Of a stretch of DNA of 58,857 nucleotides, positions 15,046 to 23,010 are shown piece after piece (the stretch's first letter is position 1; the number at the start of each line of letters is the position of its first letter). Source of the DNA: JBCBDX01 sp038529265 (GTDB lineage Bacteria > Pseudomonadota > Alphaproteobacteria > Rhizobiales > Rhizobiaceae); the NCBI GenBank assembly GCA_038529265.1, contig JBCBDX010000014.1, forward strand, positions 1 to 58,857, read 5' to 3'. The notes beneath the pieces are model-generated. The model was not told the origin of the DNA, searched no databases, and worked only from the letters and a program-made list of their open reading frames with translations. Made by a program: the position numbers and the translations under genes.

Positions 15046-15864
15046 ATGAATGATTTTTTTGCCAATTTGGTCGGTGATTCACTTGCACCCTGGTTGACCG
15101 GGCTGGTCGTATTGCTGCTGATTGGCTTGGCGCTTTGGATATTTCTGGCCATGGTAAGCCGCTACAGGCAAAGCGTCTTTGTATCGGGCGGTCGCAAAAA
15201 CAGACTGGAAGTAATTGACGCAACTGCAATCGACGATCGTCGCAGGCTCGTTTTGGTACGACGCGATGAGGTTGAGCATCTCGTCATGATAGGTGGGCAC
15301 AATGATTTGGTAGTCGAGCAGAATATTGGTGCGCAGGTCAAACCTGAAGTGCCGACGATCACGCCCCCATCGCGTACGGTTCAAGCAAAGCCTGTAGTGA
15401 GAGCTGCAAGCCAATCGACTGCCAATAGCAAAACACAGTCAACGTCCAAAACTGACAGCCCACGAGCAGATCAAGCCGCGCAAATTGTCCCAGCGTCTAC
15501 CAAACCGTCGAGGAAGACCGTCGCTGCAGCCACCACCATGGCTGCCACCTCATTAGCTGCTGCAAAAGCCGAAGAAAAAGCTGTTGCGCCCGAGGTTTCG
15601 CCGGCAGCTGCGATAACTGAGCCACTTGCAAGCACCGATGCAACAACACCAGCAGTGGAGCTGGAAGACCAGCCACTTGCTATTGATAGTATCGACCTCG
15701 ACAACGCGTTGGCCGACATGGATTTCAGCGAGATCGAGAGCGAAGCGGTGTCCGCCGGCTCTGATGTTAAAAAGCCGAATGCGCCACACGCAGAAACCGA
15801 TAGCGACGCTTCGCTTGAAGGTGAAATGGAAAAGTTGCTATCAGAGCTGACGGTGCAGCGTTAA
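15046..15864 (+). CDS. FliO-like membrane protein with a long Ala/Thr-rich tail
   Basis: A membrane segment lies near residues 14-37. Next comes a small conserved domain (residues 45-95, with RLEVIDATAIDDRRRLVLVRRD and EHLVMIGGHNDLVVEQNI), which is the FliO signature. FliO assists assembly of the flagellar export gate, yet no flagellar genes are near. The remaining about 170 residues are low-complexity Ala/Pro/Thr with an acidic end. In Rhizobiales such stand-alone FliO-domain proteins often sit beside cckA, so a non-flagellar envelope role is possible. GGAGAG precedes the ATG. Confidence 0.7.
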   Translation: MNDFFANLVGDSLAPWLTGLVVLLLIGLALWIFLAMVSRYRQSVFVSGGRKNRLEVIDATAIDDRRRLVLVRRDEVEHLVMIGGHNDLVVEQNIGAQVKPEVPTITPPSRTVQAKPVVRAASQSTANSKTQSTSKTDSPRADQAAQIVPASTKPSRKTVAAATTMAATSLAAAKAEEKAVAPEVSPAAAITEPLASTDATTPAVELEDQPLAIDSIDLDNALADMDFSEIESEAVSAGSDVKKPNAPHAETDSDASLEGEMEKLLSELTVQR

Positions 15865-15888
15865 ACGCGGCACACGCTTTGAGTTCAG

Positions 15889-16308
15889 CTACTCGTCGCG
15901 GTAGACTTTTTCGCGCCGCTCATGCCTCTCTTGGGCTTCCAGAGACAGAGTTGCTATCGGGCGAGCGTCCAAACGTTGAACCGAAATTGGTTCACCGGTC
16001 TCTTCGCAATAGCCATAGCTACCGTCATCAATCCGGCGCATCGCCGCATCAATTTTGTTGATAAGCTTGCGCTGGCGGTCACGGGCACGAAGTTCAATGG
16101 AACGTGCCGTTTCAGAACTCGCGCGGTCTGCAATGTCAGGATGATGGGAATCAGACGATTGTAGGTGTTCGATCGTCTCGCGACTCTCGCGCAGCAAATC
16201 TTCTTTCCAACTTTGGAGCTTGCCGCGAAAATAATCGCGCATCCGGTCGCTCATGAAGGTTTCGTCTTCGCTCGGATCATAATCGCTTACGAGACTATCT
16301 GCTGACAT
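15889..16308 (-). CDS. dksA: RNA polymerase-binding transcription factor DksA
   Basis: DksA enters the RNA polymerase secondary channel and acts with ppGpp in the stringent response. The 139-residue length fits. The coiled-coil tip motif DIADRA (Asp58, Asp61) is present, and the C-terminal globular region reads YGYCEETGEPISVQRLDARP. Of the four zinc-ligand cysteines of enterobacterial DksA only Cys101 remains (followed by Thr104), so this is a zinc-independent form as in other Rhizobiales. A strong GAGAGGAA precedes the ATG. Confidence 0.93.
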   Translation of the reverse strand: MSADSLVSDYDPSEDETFMSDRMRDYFRGKLQSWKEDLLRESRETIEHLQSSDSHHPDIADRASSETARSIELRARDRQRKLINKIDAAMRRIDDGSYGYCEETGEPISVQRLDARPIATLSLEAQERHERREKVYRDE

Positions 16309-16493
16309 AAGTTCCTCTCCGATTCCTTGCCCCTCCTATATAAACTCAGTGGGAGAGCAACAAGTTGAATATTTGCAAAAATTGCATCTCAGTAACGCCG
16401 ATGAGAAGCCCTTGAAAACATCGGCGCCCAGAGTTGTTTTTGGGCGCTTAAGCATCTTAAGTAGCGTAGGCCATTCACAAATCGAGGTTGTTC

Positions 16494-16991
16494 ATGGGGA
16501 AGCTGATTTTGTTGCGGCATGCCAAAGCTGATTGGGCAGAGCCTGGCCAACGCGACTTTGATCGTCAGCTGTCTGTTGATGGAATCGAGGAATGCTTCAG
16601 TATCGCCGCGCAGCTATCTGACCTGGAAGTTAAACCGGACACCATCATATGTTCTCAAGCGGTAAGAGCCAAACAGACATTGGAGCATATTCGCTCTGCA
16701 CTCACCTATGGCCCGGAAATCGTGTTCGAACTTGATTTGTACGCAACAGATGCCCCCGGTTATCTGGAAATCGCAGCGGCAAGCGGAAAAGGAGATGCGG
16801 TTATGCTGATTGGGCATAATCCGATGATGGAAGACCTGGCTTATGGACTGTCGAAAGATGGAGAGCCAACAGCGCTCGATGCATTAAATATGGGATTTAG
16901 AACCTGCGGCGTTGCTATTGTGCGCTTTGAGGGTGACGTGAGAAATGCCTCATCCCAATCAGGTTATCTGGAGACCTACCTGACGCCTTGA
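16494..16991 (+). CDS. sixA: SixA-type histidine phosphatase
   Basis: A short-form histidine phosphatase of 165 residues. The catalytic LLRHAKADWAEPG (His9 as nucleophile) lies at the N-terminus, with a second active-site His in the IGHNP motif near residue 107. SixA in E. coli dephosphorylates phosphohistidine on PtsO/ArcB-type proteins; the target here is unknown, though an orphan Hpt protein is encoded at 22393. ATG 16494, six bases after GAGG, is preferred to the in-frame TTG at 16488. Confidence 0.85.
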   Translation: MGKLILLRHAKADWAEPGQRDFDRQLSVDGIEECFSIAAQLSDLEVKPDTIICSQAVRAKQTLEHIRSALTYGPEIVFELDLYATDAPGYLEIAAASGKGDAVMLIGHNPMMEDLAYGLSKDGEPTALDALNMGFRTCGVAIVRFEGDVRNASSQSGYLETYLTP

Positions 16992-17061
16992 GCCGGAAAT
17001 GGTTTAATAGAGCGCCAAGACTACCTATCTCTTGCCAGTTCAAAGACACACCAGGGGTCGC

Positions 17062-18510
17062 GTGACAATCAAGTCCAAATTCACAGATGAAGCACGTGTG
17101 GTAATCGGCAATATAGCCAATCGCGCAAGCAGTGCGTTCTCCCCTACTGTTCGCCTTGGTGTTACGGGTCTTTCACGATCCGGCAAGTCGGTCTTCATAA
17201 CAGCGCTCATCCACAATCTTATTAATGGTGGGCGTCTACCCCTGTTTGAGCCCCATGCGCAGAATCGGATTTCCCGCGCATATTTGGAGCCGCAGCCGGA
17301 TGATAATATCCCGCGATTTGCCTATGAGGATCATGTGGAGCGTTTGGTTCGGGAACGTGCATGGCCCGATGGCACAAAAGCTGTAAGCCAACTGCGACTG
17401 ACTATCGAATATGAGAGCATGAACCGCTGGGGCCAGCTTTCAGGTTCGAAGAAGTTGCACCTCGATATTGTGGACTATCCGGGTGAGTGGCTGCTCGATC
17501 TGCCCCTGCTCGCAAAAAACTTCACACAGTTCAGTGTCGATGCTCTTGAGCACACTCAAGGTCCAAGCCGCGAAGAGATTGCAAAAGCGTTTTTGGAGAT
17601 GGCAGACAAGATCGACCCGGACGCACCAGCCGACGAGACAATAGTTCGTGACCTTTCGGAAGCTTATAAAGCTTATCTAAAAGCGTGCCGTGAAGATGCT
17701 TTTGCGCTGTCTACCTTACCGCCGGGCCGCTTTTTGATGCCGGGAGATTTGGCAGATTCCCCCGCGCTGACTTTCGCTCCGCTCAAACATATCGCACCGC
17801 GCACCAAGTCTGGTTCGATGCAAGCCATCATGGAGCGTCGATATGAAGCTTACAAAGATGTAGTCGTCAGACCGTTCTTTCGCGAACACATAACACGTTT
17901 GGATCGGCAGATTGTTTTGATTGATGCAATGCAGGCAATCAACGCTGGCAGCGATGCCTTGCGCGATTTGGAAGACGCACTCAGCGAAGTCCTGGCCTGT
18001 TTCAGGCCCGGTGTCGGCAATCTACTGACCTCGCTATGGCAACGCCGGATCGACCGCATTTTGTTGGCAGCGACCAAGGCCGATCACATTCATCATGAAA
18101 GCCATGAACGGATGGAGAATTTGGTCGAGATGCTGGCAGAAAACGCCAAACAACGAGCTGGCCGCACGGGCGCTTCAGTAAAGACAATCGCTATGTCAGC
18201 GGTGCGCGCAACGCGCGAAGGCTCCATAGAAGACGATGACGAAACGCTTCCAGTGATCATAGGCGTTCCGGTCAAAGGCGAAAAAATGGGAAGCACCACT
18301 TTTGACGGCGAGAACGAAACAGCCATCTTCCCCGGTGACCTGCCCGATGATTTGACGAACTTATTTGATACGAGAGCTCACGAGGCGCAGCGGTTTGTCA
18401 AAATGCGACCACCAAAACTGGAGCGCGATGCGAAGGGAAAACCATTATCTTTGCCGCATATTCGCCTGGATAAAGCACTGCAGTACCTGATCGGAGATCG
18501 CTTGGCATGA
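17062..18510 (+). CDS. ycjX: YcjX-family P-loop protein
   Basis: The family consists of putative stress-associated GTPase-like proteins. The P-loop GLSRSGKS lies at residues 36-43 and a Walker B/G3-like segment with DIVDYPGEW near residue 143-151. Start GTG 17062, preceded by AGGGG, gives 482 residues; the TTG at 17032 has no ribosome-binding site. It overlaps ycjF by ATGA, a linkage conserved across proteobacteria, where the pair belongs to stress regulons. The biochemical role is unproven. Confidence 0.88.
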   Translation: MTIKSKFTDEARVVIGNIANRASSAFSPTVRLGVTGLSRSGKSVFITALIHNLINGGRLPLFEPHAQNRISRAYLEPQPDDNIPRFAYEDHVERLVRERAWPDGTKAVSQLRLTIEYESMNRWGQLSGSKKLHLDIVDYPGEWLLDLPLLAKNFTQFSVDALEHTQGPSREEIAKAFLEMADKIDPDAPADETIVRDLSEAYKAYLKACREDAFALSTLPPGRFLMPGDLADSPALTFAPLKHIAPRTKSGSMQAIMERRYEAYKDVVVRPFFREHITRLDRQIVLIDAMQAINAGSDALRDLEDALSEVLACFRPGVGNLLTSLWQRRIDRILLAATKADHIHHESHERMENLVEMLAENAKQRAGRTGASVKTIAMSAVRATREGSIEDDDETLPVIIGVPVKGEKMGSTTFDGENETAIFPGDLPDDLTNLFDTRAHEAQRFVKMRPPKLERDAKGKPLSLPHIRLDKALQYLIGDRLA

Positions 18511-19598
18511 CGGAGAACGACAAAAAACGCATGCCACGTAGCTTCAATCTAAGCGCTGAAACGGCGGAAGCGGAAACATCCTCTGAACCTAAATCTGCAA
18601 CAAAGAAACGTCGTCCAAAGTCAGTCCAAACCTCAAAAGCAAAGGTCAGTATCGACGAGGTTGACTTCTTTGAATCAGAGATTGAGGCCGAGCAGAATAC
18701 AAACGACTACAAAGCTATAGAACACGAGCGCAAGCGACCTCTTTTTTCATTCTTTGGCATCTCAAAATGGGCCGCCGGGTTACTGCTGACACTGGCGGTC
18801 GGTCTTTGGCTGGAAGGGCTATGGCGCGAAGCGTTTTCCCGTAACGATTGGCTTGGATGGACCGTAAGCGGGCTTATTGGCCTGTTCGTTTTGGGCGTGC
18901 TTGGAATGGCGTTGCGAGAATGGTTTGCAATCCGCCAAATCAAACAGGTCAGCCGAATGCGCGACGAAGCCACGCAGGCGATAGAAGAAGGCAATAGCGC
19001 CAAACTGCGTGCATCAGCAATTACCCTCGGCCAACATTTCTCCAACGACAGCAAAACGGCGGCAGGAAGAGCTAAACTTAGCGAACTGGGTAGTGAGGTT
19101 ATCGACAGCGAGGACCTTTATGCGCTTTACGAGAGAGAACTGCTTCAAAGCTTGGACCAGACCGCTATCTCAAAAATCTCTGCGGCGGCAAAACGGGTTT
19201 CAATCGTGACAGCGGTGTCCCCGCGTGCGTTGGTCGATGTCGGCTATGTACTTTTTGAAAATATGAGACTGATCCGTTCCATGGCTGAAATATATGGCGG
19301 CCGCGCTGGCGGACTGGGAACATTCACACTTGCCCGCAAAGTTATCACGCATCTGGCCATAACAGGCGCCATTTCCGTGAGTGAGGGCCTCATGCAGCAA
19401 TTTTTGGGTCAAGGCCTTGCCGCGCGCGTATCGACCCGGCTGGGAGAAGGAGTTTTCAACGGCCTCATGACCGCGCGTGTTGGAATCGCTGCAATGGAAG
19501 TCTGCCGCCCCGCTCCATTCTATCGTTTGCCAAAAGCGAAAATTTCTGACTTTCTTCCGCGCCTTATGCCTGCCAAAAAGCAAACTGAGGAAGTATAG
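18507..19598 (+). CDS. ycjF: YcjF-family (TIGR01620/DUF697) inner-membrane protein
   Basis: The 363-residue partner of YcjX. It has a charged N-terminal about 90 residues, then two membrane segments (about 90-110 and 115-140). The cytoplasmic DUF697-type C-terminal domain contains SPRALVDVGYVLFENMRLIR and a Gly-rich TARVGIAAMEVCRP end. Its ATG lies inside the ycjX stop (18507-18510), implying coupled translation and probable complex formation. Confidence 0.87.
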   Translation: MTENDKKRMPRSFNLSAETAEAETSSEPKSATKKRRPKSVQTSKAKVSIDEVDFFESEIEAEQNTNDYKAIEHERKRPLFSFFGISKWAAGLLLTLAVGLWLEGLWREAFSRNDWLGWTVSGLIGLFVLGVLGMALREWFAIRQIKQVSRMRDEATQAIEEGNSAKLRASAITLGQHFSNDSKTAAGRAKLSELGSEVIDSEDLYALYERELLQSLDQTAISKISAAAKRVSIVTAVSPRALVDVGYVLFENMRLIRSMAEIYGGRAGGLGTFTLARKVITHLAITGAISVSEGLMQQFLGQGLAARVSTRLGEGVFNGLMTARVGIAAMEVCRPAPFYRLPKAKISDFLPRLMPAKKQTEEV

Positions 19599-19670
19599 AA
19601 GTTCTACCGAAACGCGGCGTTAACCATTCAACGTAATGATAAGGCGTCCCGAGTTTGAGAGTGTTTTTCG

Positions 19671-20222
19671 ATGGTCGTTTCCAAAACAGTTTGCCTGACC
19701 GCCGCCTTAGCGATCGCAACAAGCACAATGCTTGCAGCACCAACAGCACCAGCTCTGGCTGATTCTGCGCGGGACCAAGCATTCTTCAACCAAGTCGGCG
19801 GCACTTGGCGCGGACCGGGCGAAATTGTTGCCGGCAAATATGAAGGCACCAAGTTCAGCTGCGCATTTGAGGGTACAAGCCCATCCGGTTCCGTTGGCAT
19901 GGTTCTGGACGGCAAATGCCGTGTCGGCATCTTCTCACAAGACATGCAGGCCAGCATCTCCAGAAAGGGCCGCAACTATAAGGGGCAGTTTCTTGATGGT
20001 GCTAGAGGCGAAGGCTTGGATATCGTCGGCGGCAACGTCGCCAATGATCGGGCAGTCATGCGCCTTAAAAGAAACAACCTTGAAGGCGCGATGCTTGTCC
20101 GTCTTGCAAACGACAATACGCTCAACGTTACTGTCTCCGTGGACGTGAATGGCGAGATGGTGCCGGTTATTGGCATGAGCCTGGACCGCGTTGACGGCAA
20201 GTCCGTCGGCTCAGTTAACTAG
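19671..20222 (+). CDS. Exported protein of unknown function
   Basis: 183 residues with a signal peptide (MVVSKTVCLTAALAIATSTM, cleavage near ALA at 29-30). The mature domain is beta-rich and includes GGTWRGPGEI near residue 42, resembling heme/lipid-binding lipocalin-like folds only in a general way. I cannot name the family. The 3' end overlaps folK on the opposite strand by 8 bp. A promoter may lie in the 72-bp gap after ycjF. Confidence 0.7.
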   Translation: MVVSKTVCLTAALAIATSTMLAAPTAPALADSARDQAFFNQVGGTWRGPGEIVAGKYEGTKFSCAFEGTSPSGSVGMVLDGKCRVGIFSQDMQASISRKGRNYKGQFLDGARGEGLDIVGGNVANDRAVMRLKRNNLEGAMLVRLANDNTLNVTVSVDVNGEMVPVIGMSLDRVDGKSVGSVN

Positions 20223-20742
20223 CACTTTCTCGATATCCTACTGACCAATTGGCGTCCGCTATTTCCATCTCGGGATCAGCAATGGAATTGCTGATTGACC
20301 GGATAGTTTTGCCGTTAATGGTCAGGCCTCCAGCTATGTCCGCAAGCGGTGTCATCACAAAGGCGCGCTCAAGCATACGCGGATGCGGCACCATAAGCCT
20401 CGGCGTTTGAATGGACAGATTATCGATCATCAAGATGTCGATATCCAACGTACGCGGACCCCAGCGCACACTGCGTATGCGCCCGGCCTGTTTTTCGATG
20501 TCAATGAGTGCACGCAACAAGGCATGCGGCGGCATTGAGGTTTTGATGCCAACACATGCATTGAGAAACCAGTTTTGGGTTTTGATGCCCCAGGGCGGCG
20601 TTTTGTAGAGCGGCGATATCGCGAAAATAGATGTCTGATCGAGCCGTTCGATTTGCTCCAATGCCCAACGCATCGCCGCTTTGACATCGCCGACATTGCC
20701 ACCAAGACCGAGATAGGCGGTGCGCAACTCAGTCTCGCTCAT
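20215..20742 (-). CDS. folK: 6-hydroxymethyl-7,8-dihydropterin pyrophosphokinase
   Basis: FolK transfers pyrophosphate from ATP to hydroxymethyl-dihydropterin in folate synthesis. The 175 residues show LGLGGNVGD at the N-terminus, the loop FAISPLYKTPPWG near residue 40-53, the signature RWGPRTLDIDILM near residue 92-104, and VPHPRMLERAFV. ATG 20742 gives MSETELRTAYLGLGG. The gene overlaps the folB 3' end by 14 bp, so the two are cotranslated. Confidence 0.95.
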   Translation of the reverse strand: MSETELRTAYLGLGGNVGDVKAAMRWALEQIERLDQTSIFAISPLYKTPPWGIKTQNWFLNACVGIKTSMPPHALLRALIDIEKQAGRIRSVRWGPRTLDIDILMIDNLSIQTPRLMVPHPRMLERAFVMTPLADIAGGLTINGKTIRSISNSIADPEMEIADANWSVGYRESAS

Positions 20743-21094
20743 GAACCACGCGCACTTCCACATAGTCCAAGATGCCCGGAACAGGCGCGTTTGGCTTTCG
20801 AATGGTGATATCGGCTCGCACGATTTGCTCAAATCGCTCGCAAAGGGCCTTCGCAATCTCCAAGGCCAGCGCTTCAATCAAATAGCGCCGACGACCGGTC
20901 ACAATCTCTTCAATCGCGCGGAAAGCTTCACCATAGTCAACCGTTCCCTCGATAGTGTCGGTTTCAAGCGCAGCGCCTGGCTCTACTTTCAGGGCTGCAT
21001 CCACATAGAAGCGTTGGCCCAGAAACTCTTCCTGGTCGAACACGCCATGACGCGCAAAGAACGCGCAATTCTTCATGATGATGTCATAGGTCAT
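20729..21094 (-). CDS. folB: Dihydroneopterin aldolase
   Basis: FolB cleaves dihydroneopterin to hydroxymethyl-dihydropterin and glycolaldehyde. The 121 residues begin MTYDIIMKNCAFFARHGV with the conserved HG, continue with DTIEGTVDYGEAFRAI near residue 49-64 and end in a KPNAPVPG motif near residue 102. ATG 21094 matches family length; the longer frame to 21322 lies within folP. Operon order is fdx-folP-folB-folK. Confidence 0.95.
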   Translation of the reverse strand: MTYDIIMKNCAFFARHGVFDQEEFLGQRFYVDAALKVEPGAALETDTIEGTVDYGEAFRAIEEIVTGRRRYLIEALALEIAKALCERFEQIVRADITIRKPNAPVPGILDYVEVRVVHERD

Positions 21095-21104
21095 CGGGCA
21101 ACTT

Positions 21105-21968
21105 TCAGTTCGACCTTGGGTTGGAGGCTTGCAGCATAGCATCGGCAACCTTTGCGGCGTCAGCATTGATCGCGACATCATGAACACGAAAGACGGCAGC
21201 ACCCATTGCCCGCAGTAACGCTGTCGTGGCGGCAGTTCCGGCATCGCGTTGATCCGCCTCGCGCCCGGTCGCCGCTCCAATGAAGCGTTTGCGGCTTGTT
21301 CCAGCCAAGATCGGCAAGCCAAACTCTTGGAGCGTTTCGAAGCGAGCCATCAGCTCAAAATTGTCATCTGCATTCTTGCCAAAGCCAAAGCCGGGGTCGA
21401 GGACTATCTGATCGTCCGTGACGCCTGCATTGGCAGCAATTGACAAAGAAGTGTCAAAGAATTGTCGCTGATCTTCAATAACGTCTGGCAAAACCTCTCG
21501 ATCTCTCGAGGTGTGCATAATCACAATGCCAGCACCATGGCTGGCCACAATGTCCGCAAGTTCAGGTTCACGCTGCAAGCCCCAAACATCGTTGACAATG
21601 TGAGCACCAGCTTCAAGGGCGAAGGCGGCTGTATCCGCGCGGTATGTGTCGACGGATATCACTGCGTCCTGCGCGGAAGCCATGACCGCTTCCACGACTG
21701 GCCCGAGGCGCCCGATCTCCTCCTTGCCATCGATTTCAGCAGCGCCCGGCCGCGTACTTTCCGCGCCAATGTCAATAATGACCGCGCCATCGGTCACCAT
21801 CTGTGCTGCAGTTTTTGCAGCAACAGACGGAACATCGTTAACCCCACCATCGGAGAAGCTGTCGGGCGTCGCATTGATGATACCCATCAAGACCGCTTCC
21901 GGACCCAATGTCAGTTGCCCGCCTTTGGCCAGTCGCCAAGTGCGGGGTTCAAAGGCTGATCGGTTCAT
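21105..21968 (-). CDS. folP: Dihydropteroate synthase
   Basis: FolP joins p-aminobenzoate to the pterin pyrophosphate and is the sulfonamide target. The 287-residue TIM barrel shows GIINATPDSFSDGG (29-42), IDIGAESTRPGA (65-76), ISVDTYR, IVNDVWGLQ, a loop with DPGFGFGKN, a GTSRKRFIG segment and a terminal RVHDV. All canonical pterin-binding residues appear present. It lies 10 bp upstream of folB. Confidence 0.96.
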   Translation of the reverse strand: MNRSAFEPRTWRLAKGGQLTLGPEAVLMGIINATPDSFSDGGVNDVPSVAAKTAAQMVTDGAVIIDIGAESTRPGAAEIDGKEEIGRLGPVVEAVMASAQDAVISVDTYRADTAAFALEAGAHIVNDVWGLQREPELADIVASHGAGIVIMHTSRDREVLPDVIEDQRQFFDTSLSIAANAGVTDDQIVLDPGFGFGKNADDNFELMARFETLQEFGLPILAGTSRKRFIGAATGREADQRDAGTAATTALLRAMGAAVFRVHDVAINADAAKVADAMLQASNPRSN

Positions 21969-21995
21969 TTTGATACGATCTGGCGGAAACGACGA

Positions 21996-22316
21996 TCAGG
22001 CTTGGCGCTCCGGCACATGAACAATCAGACCGTCCAAGTCTCCTGTCATTTTAATCTGGCAAGAAAGGCGCGATGTTGGCTTTGTTTCAAAAGCAAAGTC
22101 CAACATGTCTTCTTCCATGACCTCTGGGCTACCCACTTTCGCGGTCCAAGCATCGTCAACATAGACATGGCAGGTGGCGCAAGCGCACGCGCCACCACAT
22201 TCAGCTTCAATACCCGGCACGGAATTGCGCATCGCATTTTCCATCACTGTGGAGCCATCTGCGGCATCCATCTCGAAAAGCGATCCATCAAAAGCCTTGA
22301 TTGTCAGTTTGGGCAC
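21996..22316 (-). CDS. Adrenodoxin-type [2Fe-2S] ferredoxin
   Basis: 106 residues with the four cluster ligands Cys40, Cys46, Cys49 (C-X5-C-X2-C) and Cys86. This is the vertebrate/ISC-type pattern rather than the plant type, so it probably donates electrons to a P450 or in Fe-S/heme metabolism. The start is GTG at 22316, supported by a strong GGAGG. It is followed 27 bp later by folP; the functional link, if any, is unknown. Confidence 0.9.
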   Translation of the reverse strand: MPKLTIKAFDGSLFEMDAADGSTVMENAMRNSVPGIEAECGGACACATCHVYVDDAWTAKVGSPEVMEEDMLDFAFETKPTSRLSCQIKMTGDLDGLIVHVPERQA

Positions 22317-22392
22317 GTCAGCCTCCGCAGTGTTAGTGGTCTTCGTGCGCAGGTAACTGCTCTGCCTACCAAGTCAAGAAAGGATTTCAGGA

Positions 22393-22752
22393 TCAACGCA
22401 GAAGCGAAGCGACATAGTCGCACGCCGCATCCACTTCGGTGCACAGGGCTTCAAGCTGGCCTTTCGATTGAGCGTCTTGCTCAAGCGCCTCTACACTAGC
22501 TTCAATGCGCACAGCACCGACTGCGCGGGCCGTACCCTTCAGTGTGTGCGCGGCACGCAAGACCGCCTCCATGTCATCAGCAGAATTCATGGTCGCCGCC
22601 AGACTTCGCACTTGCTTGACGAACATATGCAGCAATTCCTCAACCAATTGCCGGTCATGGCCCGCCTGCGAAGACAGGAAATCAAGGTCAATAGGCGTTA
22701 CGTCCATTTCATTTTCGTGATTTGAGGGCATATCAAAATAGGCATTCATCAT
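22393..22752 (-). CDS. Stand-alone Hpt (histidine phosphotransfer) protein
   Basis: The 119-residue protein has a four-helix Hpt domain. The signature AAHTLKGTARAVGA is present with phospho-acceptor His69. It is not ChpT, which has a degenerate kinase fold, so it would be an additional phosphorelay node. The ATG at 22752, preceded by GGGGA, is preferred; the upstream ATG at 22800 lacks a ribosome-binding site. Partner kinase and regulator are not encoded beside it. Confidence 0.88.
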   Translation of the reverse strand: MMNAYFDMPSNHENEMDVTPIDLDFLSSQAGHDRQLVEELLHMFVKQVRSLAATMNSADDMEAVLRAAHTLKGTARAVGAVRIEASVEALEQDAQSKGQLEALCTEVDAACDYVASLLR

Positions 22753-23010
22753 GGCACAATCCCCGATACCAAAGGGATTATCGCACTGAGCCGTTTGCAC
22801 TTCGTTAACCGCGATTTTGGTTCACGAACGGCTTTGCCAACGCGTTAACCTTGTGTTTAAACTTTTTTCTGGGCAAACAACTAGTTGTTTCAATTCAATA
22901 CACGCGTCATTAAGGTAGAGGATCGGGTCGGCGGGCCCCGAATAGTTGCGCAAGGTTTGTAAGTACGATCGCAGTGATCGATGCGGGCTGGGTATTTGAG
23001 TGAGGCTGTA

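Noticed and set aside
16424..16447. GCGCCCA/TGGGCGC hairpin upstream of sixA as a terminator or riboswitch
   Set aside because: A seven-base stem with a ten-base loop and no T-run is insufficient for a call.
22845..22860. Second CtrA-like site between hpt and the coiled-coil gene
   Set aside because: The two TTAA halves are separated by eight bases, not the required seven.
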